Below, one piece after another: positions 9,695-19,780 of a DNA stretch of 64,000 nt. This stretch comes from Plasmopara viticola. Taxonomy: Eukaryota; Oomycota; Peronosporomycetes; Peronosporales; Peronosporaceae. The notes beneath the pieces are model-generated. The model was not told where the DNA came from, did no database searches, and saw nothing but the letters and a program-made list of their open reading frames with translations. A program made the position numbers and the translations under genes. Every line of letters starts with the position of its first letter. The stretch's first letter is position 1. The stretch is from the NCBI GenBank assembly GCA_001695595.3, contig MBPM02000012.1, positions 1,054,001 through 1,118,000 of the forward strand, in the 5' to 3' direction.

Positions 9695-10690
9695 GGCAAA
9701 GCTTTGGAGCTGAATGAGAAACCATGTGGAAATAACATTTAAAGATGATTTTTGCACAAAACCTTGCGGAAATGCCGTCGAAAAATAATGTTACACAAAA
9801 CCTTGATGCGCCTGGCTTACTCGACGTACTGATCGTTTACGTTTTGACAATATTTGCACCTGTAAAAAAGGACTGGACTTTTTTTAAGCTACTAAGAGTT
9901 TAATTTGCAAGTCGTGGTTGACGTGATGCAGATTAGCAGTAGAATAGATTAAGACAAGCCTATTTTTAAAAAAAAAACCAAAAATAGCTCTTATCGTGGA
10001 CTTTGACTTTACGCGATTCGATTTTAAGCAAAGAGGTGCATGAACCTTATTCACCATGTATTGGTATATTGTCGGCTCTGCTCGATGCTCGTCTTTTAGC
10101 CACGAAAAGACGTTCTGCTGCATCAATTCTCCTTGCTATTCTAAATTTAAAAAGTGTTGCATTTGCCATTCGCAGCCTACTGTTTTTTTAGTCCGTTTCA
10201 CCGAGCTTTGTCGACAACAATAGCTTATTCGAATTTGTTTTTATGGATGCCAACCCGTGAAAATTTCGTCGTATACCCTGGAGAAAGCGCATCAGAGCAG
10301 AAAATAGAGCCACTCGGGCCGCAGAGAACATTACGTTCGGGTGTCGCAAGGCAATTTGCTTCATTTCCATTAATTTTGAGCTTTGGGCCCTTCTGGTAAT
10401 CTCTGGAGACGTCGTTAACATCTTTATCGAAATTCCAGCCCTATTTAAGGTCTAATCACGACCAACTGTGTACGAGGGATAACTAGGAAGGGGGAACTCA
10501 AAGCTTATTGACGCTTTGTGGTCGTAAAAGACACGGTAGTATTGCAGAGCAGGTTGTACGGATTGCGTCCGTCACGACGCGACAAGTGAAAATACTGGTA
10601 GTTGGGAAGCAGGACGAGCGCTCGGCGCCAAGTAATGTGGTGCCAGGTGCTCAAAAGGCATCACTCTTTCTTGAAAAAGCTGCTGATACG
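9695..10690. other. Spacer upstream of the phosphodiesterase gene
   Basis: No intact gene. It contains a possible decayed secreted-protein fragment at 10154-10399 (listed separately). An open frame runs from 10508 into the phosphodiesterase coding region but has no ATG before 10691, so 10400-10690 is taken as promoter and 5' leader. Confidence 0.4.
10154..10399 (+). pseudogene. Possible decayed RXLR-like secreted effector fragment
   Basis: An 81-codon open frame without ATG (it begins with GTG). It starts with a hydrophobic, signal-peptide-like stretch (LHLPFAAYCFFSPFHRALST), and about 55 residues in has QRTLRSG, matching the RXLR pattern at about the position typical of oomycete effectors. 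No acidic EER segment follows in this frame and there is no WY-type domain. The RXLR pattern is short and occurs by chance, so this is a weak call. Confidence 0.25.
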
Positions 10691-13333
10691 ATGGGGAGCG
10701 CCAATGACGGTGGGCTTCCCTTATTTGCCTTCAAGGCGGGTGGAAAGGATGAACCACACTCTCACCACGGGTCCGAGGCAATCCACACAGTGTTAAACCA
10801 GGATCGTACCAACCAGCGAATTTCTCGTATCTATCCGCACACTGATTCCGTCTACGTGGCGCAGACCAAGAAATCTCCTGTCGAAGTGCACTTTCACCCC
10901 ATCACAAGCACATTTGTGAACGAACCACGGCTTGAGAAACTGTACCAAATCACATTTGCACGCGAACACTCGATACGGGCATCACGACTCGCGTTGATCT
11001 TTTTTCTTATATACGTTGCATTCACAGGGTCGAATCTGATCAATCTCGTGTCGAAAGACGCAAGTGTCCGGTCTCATAGTTCTCAGTATTTCCTACTGGT
11101 TTTTACACCCATTCTGCCTATCCCAGTGCTCATTTACATCAGTCGAAGACGAGCGTATGAAATTTACTATCAACGAATTTATACGCTCGTATCTTTGTGC
11201 TGGAGCTTTTCCATAATTGCGGGTGGAATGTTTTCCATGCTCACGGAGTGGTACACTTTTGTGGCTCAGAATGTTGATGTGATCTTGGATGAGCTCGATA
11301 TCGGGATTGAGGACGACAGACGTATCTTTTACGTGAATAGTACGATTCGCTCGGATTGGCAACTCATGGCACTCACTGGTACTCGGGCAGAGGTGTTGCA
11401 AGCGTACACTAAAAAGATCCTTCTGCCATCAGCGACTATGAACATTAATCTACTTCGATTTGTCATGATCTTAGTCTTTGTACCACTCTTACGCATTGAC
11501 ACGTCTCATTTTGCACTGGTTGGCGTGATTACAAGTGCTAGTTATATGGCCCTAACGCTCATTTTCTATCCCGTCACACATTCCCTCCAATTTATTCTCA
11601 ACCGCATTCTCGTGATTTGTTTTCCGATCGTGTTTACCTTTGTGATGGTGGTCCGTAATCGAGACGTCGATCGGGTGATGCGTCAAGATTTTTTGCACGT
11701 TTGGGCGGTCGAGTTGGAGGCAGAAAAAGCCACGCGAGAAAAGAATCTCATTGCCGAGGAAAATCGGACTTTAAAGCTAGAGCTTGCCCAACGCGATAGT
11801 AAGTTTGACTTGGAATTGACTTCACCACTGCATGCCTTGCTCGCAGAGTTGACATCGTTTCTCAACACTGTGGACTTGAGTGACGAGGATGCTCAGCGTG
11901 GCATGGCGATCGTTGGTAATCTTGCACGTTTGGATCAGAATTTATTCGTGCCTGATATTAGTGCACAAATGAAGTCGGAAAAGGAGGTGGACAATGATAC
12001 TAAAAACTGGGCCTTGTCCGTGCTGGCACGCAAAGACTATGCCAATTTGACGCGCTCTGGATTCGCCATGTCACACAGTTCCCATTCCACTTCCAATACT
12101 CGAAGAAGTAGTCGAGAAGGTTGGGGTTTTGGAGGTCCAGGAGTAGCTGGCTCATTTGCCATCGCTCCATTACCAGACATGCCGACTTGGGAAGAACAAA
12201 CGCTCGCTCGAGTGAAGGAGTGCATTCAACAAGATGGATGGGACTTGGACACTCTGCAAATTGCCGAGCAAACGGGCAATCGACCGCTCATGTATGTAAC
12301 TGCAGCAGTATTTGAGCTTTATGGTTTGTACGAAGAGTTTCGAGTCGATCGTGTGGTACTCCGTAACTTTCTCTACGTACTGGACGATGGCTACCTCGAT
12401 AATCCCTACCACAACAGCACTCACGCGGCTGACGTGGTCAATTCGGTAAATTTTCTGATCACAACATTAGCAGATGGGCAAATTCGAGATACGCTGACAA
12501 ATTTCGAATTCTACGCGGCCCTTGTGGCTGCTGCGATTCACGACTTTCGCCACCCCGGCAAGTCGAACAATTATTTAATCAAAACAAAGCACAATTTGGC
12601 GTTGCAGTACAACGACCGCAGTATCCTCGAGAGCATGCATCTTGCAGAAACGTTTTTTATCATGCGCAATCCACTTTGCGATATTTTCGGCCGCATGAAG
12701 GATAAACCGTACCGAGAAATTCGTAAAGCCATCATTGAAATGGTGCTCAGTACCGATTTATCCTTGCACCTGCAATTGGTTGGAAATCTCAAAGCGTTGC
12801 TGCTGCAAGAAGCTACGGCAATCTCTGGGACCACTACCACTAGTGGGACAGCTTCCGTCTTGGCTTCGAAACCCGTCACCGATCCCATGATGATTATGAA
12901 AGTTGTCGTTAAGTGCGCCGACATTGGCCACGCTGCGAAGATGCGCAAGTTACACGTTCTCTGGTCAGCGCTTATTATTGAAGAATTCTTTTTGCAGGGC
13001 GACGATGAACGCGCCGACAGTTCGGATATTTCTCCTTTTATGGATCGGCATTCGGAAAATAGTGCCAAGGTAAGAGTGTCTTTTAATTGATTTTTAGTAC
13101 CTCATTTTAATGATCTCTTCACTCACCAGAATCAAGTCGGATTTTTCGAGTTTATTGTACTACCCTTTTACGACACGGTCGCACAAGTGATCTTCGCGCC
13201 AGAATTTAGCGTCATTCACAACATTGCGAAACAGAATTATACTCTATGGAAAGAAGCTGACCGTAAACAACTCACGTCCATCGTGGCTATCAAGAATGAA
13301 ATCTTCATGAATGACAAGGTACAAGTACCATGA
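10691..13333 (+). CDS. Class I 3',5'-cyclic nucleotide phosphodiesterase with N-terminal membrane domain
   Basis: Two exons: 10691-13069 and 13130-13333 (60-nt intron, GTAAGA...CAG, phase 0), giving 860 aa. The first in-frame ATG is 10691. After about 95 polar residues comes a hydrophobic region (about 100-330) with roughly six transmembrane helices, then a helical linker (VELEAEKATREKNLIAEENR, about 340-375) and the catalytic HD domain. Metal-binding motifs are complete: HNSTHAADV (H574, H578), AAIHDFRHPG (H617, D618) and KCADIGH (D744). The enzyme should hydrolyse cAMP and/or cGMP and end second-messenger signals at a membrane. The order six helices then PDEase_I is unlike animal PDEs, whose regulatory domains are usually GAF or PAS. 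After the intron the protein runs 67 codons to TGA at 13331; a further intron at the GTACAA at 13318 is possible but not needed. Confidence 0.9.
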
Positions 13334-14640
13334 TAGATGGATGGCGGAAAAGGGACACCCGTTGCGTTGTAGGCATAGCATTATCACTCAACCCGCCACG
13401 CAATTTTCATATCTATTTCGATGAAAAGCTCCCATGCTTTTGATCCCAAATCTTGATTATAGAAGTTAAAGCAACACTTAATTTGTGGAAAAACGATGTC
13501 TTAATCCGCAAGTTCAATATTCTTTGTCACTCTTATGTTGAAAGTAAACGTGACATCTTTGTCATCTCAAAATGTTCCGACATTTGTTTATAAACAATAT
13601 GTATAATTGAGCTTTTGAAAAAAGTCAGCAACTCTTATCATTGTAATGATGCCATTTTTTCATCATCCGCGAGATGGTGTTTTCAAGAGACTTATTAGCC
13701 TCACCACATCGTGAGGCGAACAATAGTAATGCTAAATTTCAAACCACAGTTCGAAGCTTTGAAACAAGAGCCTTGTTTATGCGTTTGACCCAAATGAAGC
13801 TTTCAATTACCTGAGTATTCTGAACAGCACAACGGGGCCGTTACGAGTCGTATTGTTTCTGATGTAGAAGGTCCTGCAACTACCAACAATTGACTCTTAG
13901 AAAAAAGTGACTGCTACTTCATAGGTGATCGGCTGAAAGCAAAGGGGCAAGAGAACGCCGTAACGTGTTCGACAAATAATGCCTTTTAACATTTAGAACT
14001 AAATACTCATAGCACTTTGTACAAGAAATAGATTCGACAACATTTGGCTGATATAGGCAAGTCATTTGCAATCTTTGACGAAGGTATGTGCAACTTGACC
14101 ATGATAAGTTGAAGCAGTGTTGGACGACGTCTGCAGGTACTGAAGCTATTAAGATGAAGTATATTGGAATCAACTAGTGAGGTGGCCATTGTGTTAAGTG
14201 AGTTTGAGGCGGTAACAAGCGATCGGGCAGCGCTTGAAGTATTTACGATCGGTGACAAAACACAACAGTCTGTCTAAATGGAGGTTACCTCTGTCCGTGC
14301 GATGAGTGGTGTTAGCGTACAACCCGCAAGAAATTGGTGTTGCATTACAAATAAAAATCTGCAGTCCACATAAATTACTTAGTGATCATTGATGGGCGAG
14401 TAGAACGGGCCGGTGCTTATAGCGGAGCTTCAGCTGTAGAAGCTGGCTGTCTGTTAAGAGATGCCTTGAAAAAATGATGGTTTCTGGTGCGGCATTTACA
14501 TCAATTCATACTGCGATATTCCAAGTGAAGCGCAATGGATAAAATCTATGCGTGAATTGCGATTATCAATCTAGTTTGCTCTATTTTTTCGAGCAAAATT
14601 GGACACTGAAAACACATATTTTTTGACAGGGAACTCTTGC
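13334..14640. other. Gene-poor spacer, no supported gene
   Basis: Only overlapping short open frames (for example 13919-14173 and 14007-14258 minus) without motifs or convincing starts. The sequence is AT-rich and probably eroded repeat DNA. Confidence 0.4.
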
Positions 14641-15529
14641 ACACGTTGATCGAAAATCGGGAGAGCGAAATGCCGTTTATCAAATATTTTAAATCCTCTT
14701 CTGTCCAAGGTGTGTGGCACCGTCACACTTAGTGGCCTTTTGTTTTGGCTCGTGCGTGTAGATTAATTACCTGCACCCATGCAAAGGTTCAAGATAATAT
14801 CACTGTCGGATGAGCAGCTAGCAATGCTCGGACAACTTGCTGGCCCCTCTAGGCCGAAGGAGACGGCTGCATTTGCAACCCAATCTGCTACCAAGCAGCT
14901 TGAATGAGTCAGTACACTCGAGCTCGACATGCAAAGTTTACGCTCTGATGCTCAGACGGCACTGAATCTGGTAGTTCAAGCGGTAGTGCCTACTGAAGGC
15001 TCCAAGCTAGTGAAGCTTTAAATTTGCATCGTCAAAGGAGATTTAATCAGAGCTTTCTCTTTTCGGAAGGTATGGTCAATAAGGCAGCCTTAATTATGGA
15101 TGATTGGGTGCGAGTGGCGTACGCACTATTCACTTCGAGGCCTGGCCAAAAGTTAGATACTCACTTGAGAATCATTTATTCTCTGCTCGGCAATCATTGA
15201 GCTCTCCCAGTGCTCACACTTTCTTGCCTGCAAGCAAGGAAGGCGTAAACTTTACGAATATAATCATAAGTAAACGGAGTCATAGGCCCTTGTCATTGCG
15301 GTACCACTTCATCGACACATTGAGGTGACAATCTTCTTGAGCGGCCTAATAGTAGTGCTGCCTCGTCCTTAAATCTTTCAAGTGCAGGCGACAATGATGG
15401 AAAGAGCAATTAGAAGTGCTCTTTACGCCACAAACAGACTAGCCACTTCAAAATGCCTTCAATAAGCTTATGCTCGATCTCAAAGACCCAGTGTAGCAAT
15501 TATCGTGGGCTCACCGAATTAAATCCGAG

Positions 15530-16140
15530 TAAAATTAAGCGCTGTGACATCGGCTGATATGGCTGTGGTAAGCACTGACACATGATCTGTACTTTCGTAC
15601 TGGAAAAGAATCAAGCGGTTTGTGGCCATGTAAACTTAAACCCTTTATAACAGTCTCAAAGAAAAAAAAGCAGCGGCGGACGGAGAGTTGTACTCAAATA
15701 TGTACGAGGCCTTGGATATTCATCTCGACTTTTCGTGAGCTTTGTCGCGTCATGAGATAATCGCGCACCAGAAAGCGACTGCAGTCAGTAGAAATGATTA
15801 CTGTTGCTATAATTGAAGGCAACGGAAGCAAGACATTCTTGATTTGACTGGCGCATGGAACGGTTTCGAATGCTCTAAGAGCAAAATAGACTTTACTGTG
15901 AAATTAAGTAGAAATAACAGCACCAAGTCATTATTTTTGGCATGGGTAAGGATGACATCCTCCTGGGTAAGTCGTGGCTTGCAAGGCACAAATTTATGTT
16001 CAATTAGTGGGATAAAGTCATACTTTAATCCCGCGCAACTGGGTTTTAATGGAATCCCTGTCGTGCATTTGGCTCCCTTAAAGAAAAGTTTATGCAAGTA
16101 AACTCCCGAAATAAACTGGTCAAATCTCAAAAGGAGTTTA
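15530..16140 (+). pseudogene. Possible Ty3/gypsy-type gag-pol remnant (protease region)
   Basis: In shifting plus frames this stretch reads first a Cys/His-rich segment (KRCDIG...YGCGKH, about 15536-15575) that could be an eroded gag zinc knuckle. Later, at about 15950-16000, comes DDILLGKSWLARHKFMF, similar to the D.ILG..WL..H.P..DW segment of gypsy aspartic proteases. The longest frame is only 85 codons (15844-16101) and several frame changes are needed. I found no flanking long terminal repeats. Assignment is inference from two short motifs in the correct order, so treat it as tentative. Confidence 0.35.
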
Positions 16141-18067
16141 CATTACCACAAAAGAAGACATGACAAAGTCGTAAAAGCTTTATCAGCAAGTGACACCGAC
16201 TGCCAAAGACTCGTAGATAACATAGCACGACCAGCTCCGGGTCACATAGCTCCATTAGCAGGCAGCACAAGCTGTAAGAATAGTGTGGGATGTTGGCTGA
16301 GTTAATGTATACAAAATTTTAATAGGCGAAGATATATGTTCCTTATACAAAACTATATATATCATTGGATTTAGACGAAGATCTTTTGATGTCAAACTCA
16401 TAGACACCGAAGGTTGCGCATGAAGATTCCACTAATGTTCTGCTGATGAATATGTCTGGGTGTTGTGTCCTGAGACCCACCATCTTAATATCATCGGATG
16501 TAAAATTAAGGCACCATGTTGATCAAGATTAATGACCACTGCTATAAGAGCAGTATGAATTCAAGAATGACGCAAAAGCAAAGAATGGGATGTTACGATA
16601 GTAAAACTATCCACACTCGCTAAAAATCCCTTCATTTTAAAGACCAAGTAATCTCTTTTAGGGTCATTGAGCCGAATAAATTACCAAAACATTTCGATGC
16701 AAACGCCTTTAATGATTAAAACAATTGCCTGACCAAATGAAAACCTCTCTCGGGGCGTTTAACAGCATTTGTGTCACCTCCTAGTCACTCTTACTGTATG
16801 TAGCTAGATAAACAACCGTCGTAAAGGCTGCATCCGGCACTCGTTATTAGTTTAAATGTAATTGTTTACCGAATCCAGGTACTACACAGCGTAGAACTCA
16901 ACATGATGTTAAGCGGATGACTTTTTCTTGCAATGGGTGTTCGTGTAAGTGTTCGGCTAACCATAAGCTTGAATCAGTTTCCACTTTCTATATTGACTGG
17001 AGGAACATAACTTGACCAATAAAATTTATGCCAACATCGACAAACGTGTTTTTGTGGCGAAGAGATAAAGATCTCGCTTGATCGATAGATAGCATAGCGT
17101 TTTTGCAGACCTTGATAGTTTGAAGCGTGATTTGCGCTGCGTTTTCAGATGATATTTTGGGAGAGAATTGATCTGGTTGATCATTTGCACTAATTCAATG
17201 CTAGCAACGCGAGTGCTGCAAAGCCTTTGTCCAATGTAGTAGAAAAGGATTCAAGAGATAATTGTAAAATTGAGGTTGTTATGACCGGAAGACATTTCAA
17301 TTTTAAAAGTTTTTTTTTCGTTAAATCGTGATGGTGACAAATTGCCAAGTATTTCCGTATCAGGTGCAAGTCGCTCTCATTTCTTAGTGCTTAAACCTTT
17401 CCTACCCTTTTGGTGAAATTTTTCGCATGGGCGGTGTTTTAAACAAAAGGTCTGACACCTTCTAAGCCTTCGAGCGACAAGACTGTTTTGACACCATATT
17501 TATTTACTCGAAGCAACTTGGCAGCTCTGGCATGGAAAGATCCCGACGAGAGCTCTGCTAAACATAGGTACCGAACCAATACACATAGCCGAACTTTGAT
17601 GAAAACAGCTGGCCACTATTGAAGAAAGCTTAACACAATAATAGATTCTGTTGCTTTATTTCCTTCCTGATGTAATTCATACAGGCTTGCCTTCTGAGGT
17701 ACCTCAACGATTTCGTCGAAAACGTTGTCTTTATCTACATCACAAAGTTACGTTTAGCAAGCAATAACCTCACAGCACAATTTGCATATCTAATTCAGTG
17801 ACTTGAATGTCTCTCGTACATCGCGTAGAAAAAGAGTACCGACAGGCGTTCATTGTCCAAGCCAGAGCGAACATTGAAGTAAGATAGACGTACACAATTT
17901 CATCCACCACCTTAATGATGTTTGACTTATGTTTGGTCATAAGCTAGTGAATTCACAATTGTTTTACGCTGGAAAGCAACGACGTCGCCGTAAATGGTGT
18001 GTACGCATACATAGTGTAGGTATAAGTTTAGTTTCATCCGTGTCGGCTTGTTGCACAAACCAGCTTT
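16141..18067. other. Gene-poor spacer, no supported gene
   Basis: No open frame of note on either strand and no recognisable motif. It may be the eroded downstream part of the retroelement remnant that precedes it. LINE copy B is inserted at its right edge. Confidence 0.4.
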
Positions 18068-18078
18068 CTGTTGGTTGT
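18068..18078. repeat. Left target-site duplication of LINE copy B
   Basis: CTGTTGGTTGT here is repeated exactly at 18406-18416. It directly precedes the (CATTA)n tail of the element. Confidence 0.85.
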
Positions 18079-18405
18079 AATGTAATGTAATGTATTACGT
18101 TATCGCGTTGCCAAGTTATGCACGTGCTAGGCTCAGTCTGGCTAGTCCACGGCATAGAGTGGTGTCCGCATACGTCGGGTCTCGTTCGGCGGGCAGGGCA
18201 GCTAGCACCGAGGTCGTGAGGGTCTTCCATTATTTTGCTTATCTCTGACTTGGTAAGAGCCCAGGTGGCGCTCTGGTGCTGGAGACCGTCGCGTTGAGGG
18301 TGAGACTCGTTAGAGACCTGCAGATGCCCAAGAGCACCTCTCCGAAGCGCGCGAGCATTTAGCCTCCGCGCTTGGAAGGAGGGCGTCACCCCAATTTTTT
18401 CCAAG

Positions 18406-18416
18406 CTGTTGGTTGT
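18406..18416. repeat. Right target-site duplication of LINE copy B
   Basis: Exact 11-bp copy of 18068-18078, just outside the 5' end of the element. Confidence 0.85.
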
Positions 18417-18764
18417 CAAAGGTTAAACAGTCCGCAGATTTTGTACAAGTCCGTCAACTCAATTAAGTACTTTCATCATCGCTTATCATTGCTTAAATTT
18501 AAAAGGCAGCTACGGCATCAGCCTGAACGCATCGACGTAGTTCCCGTCAACGGAGACGAGAATGATGGCCCAGCCGACGGATCGCGACGAAATAAAGATG
18601 ATTGAATGCATGATGTAGGACGAAAGCGAGAATTTAGAGAAAGGCATCATTCTCGGCACTATCGGAAGATTCCCATGGCCTCCCGAGGTAATTACATCAC
18701 GAATCATTCAAAGGCCACTCGCTGGTGTAAATCTCACGTGTACGATTAAAAAGTCCATTTTATT

Positions 18765-19780
18765 TTGCAACCATCGCTCCATAAAGTGTTGATTGTAAAA
18801 GCGGGTCCTCGTCACAGTAGACGGCGTCCTGGGTGGGCCAAGCACGTATATGATCTGCTCTTGAAAGGGTTTTGTCGTTCAAAAGCTACTGCTGTCAAGT
18901 TTCTCCCTGGTTTTCTTATCGGTGTCGCTCGTAATATCATCACGACTAATCCAGGGATATTCAATGCTACAAGTGTCGATCAAAGGATCAGAAAAGCATC
19001 GTCGATCTAATCAAGCACGTGGATTTAACAGCCGATGGTACTCCAAATTCTTTTTTTGCGTTGTGTGGCTTAAGTAAGAATACTAGGAATCAAACAACAT
19101 CGTATTGCGGATGCATACCAAAAAACGTTTAGCCAAACTCAAAGAACGAGGCCCGTTGAAATTATGATATGGATGAGCTCAAATGCGGGTCTCGATGTGG
19201 TGACCTGGGCAAAAATCTTGTCGAGAACATGTATGAAACGCAATTTGTTGTCGACGTTGACAATGGTCGAACTCTTGGGTTTCGTGGTGACGAAAATGTC
19301 AAGTATGCAGATGTGATGACTCTGATGGTTCGAACTACAAGTGTTGATCTTCTGAAATCATTCTCTAGTGATAATATTTGAAACCAAAAGTGCAGCTATC
19401 TCGTTAAGGAGGTCCTGACGATGTCGTTGGGGTTGCCTTACGGGTCCTATAGGATGGAGCGATAAGAAGGTATGTACGATGTGCTTGGATTTTGACTTTA
19501 TTTGTATCTGTGGGTAATATCGATTGCCGGCATTCCTCTTTTGGATCGGAGAGCCTAGTGCATATACCGATAACCCTAATGGAAGAGAGAATGTGATGTT
19601 TCTGAACAAGTGCGGTGGACCTGACAGTGCAAATGACCCAATTTCAATTTTGTTAAGAACGAAGGCAAAGTCGTCCTTCTTCCCGCCATGCGCCACTAAT
19701 TTGGTCAAATCGGCAGAATTCCTTGTCATCAACAAGATAAAGGATGCACGGACTGCCTCGTGAGAAGCGGAAAAGCTTCG
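18765..19780 (+). pseudogene. Decayed DDE superfamily transposase (pogo/Jerky-like)
   Basis: Consecutive plus-strand pieces in different frames line up with an oomycete DDE endonuclease. A basic segment lies at 18765-19010, and ETQFVVDVDNGRTLGFRGDE at about 19225-19290 resembles the strand before the first catalytic Asp region. GGPDDVVGVALRV follows at about 19410-19445, then GEPSAYTDNPNGRENVMFLN with KCGGPDSAND at about 19545-19635, corresponding to the 'DNCGGH' second-Asp motif with the aspartate lost. The last pieces are SSFFPPCATNLVKSAEFLVI and NKIKDA at about 19670-19745, matching the FPPxxTHLxQPxD...SKIKDAW block. At least two frameshifts and lost catalytic residues make it inactive. 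Terminal inverted repeats were not found. The family call rests on motif order; the exact superfamily branch is uncertain. Confidence 0.65.

Larger units (their letters stand above)
18068..18416 (-). mobile_element. Very short LINE deletion derivative, copy B
   Basis: This 327-bp element is built of three pieces of the same LINE as copy A. The 3' end with its (CATTA)n tail is at 18079-18230 (matching 2366-2512), a 29-bp middle piece at 18243-18271 is identical to 2873-2901, and the 5' end lies at about 18273-18401 (matching about 3394-3524). Eleven unrelated bases lie between the first two pieces. It encodes nothing. Both element termini are intact and an exact 11-bp target-site duplication flanks it (18068-18078, 18406-18416), so it was mobilised in this shortened form, presumably by a full-length LINE acting in trans. 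Similarity to copy A is high (only scattered differences by eye), so the insertion is not very old. Confidence 0.85.

Noticed and set aside
12571..13068. A 165-codon open frame antisense to the phosphodiesterase
   Set aside because: Shadow of the conserved catalytic domain on the other strand, with no motif of its own.
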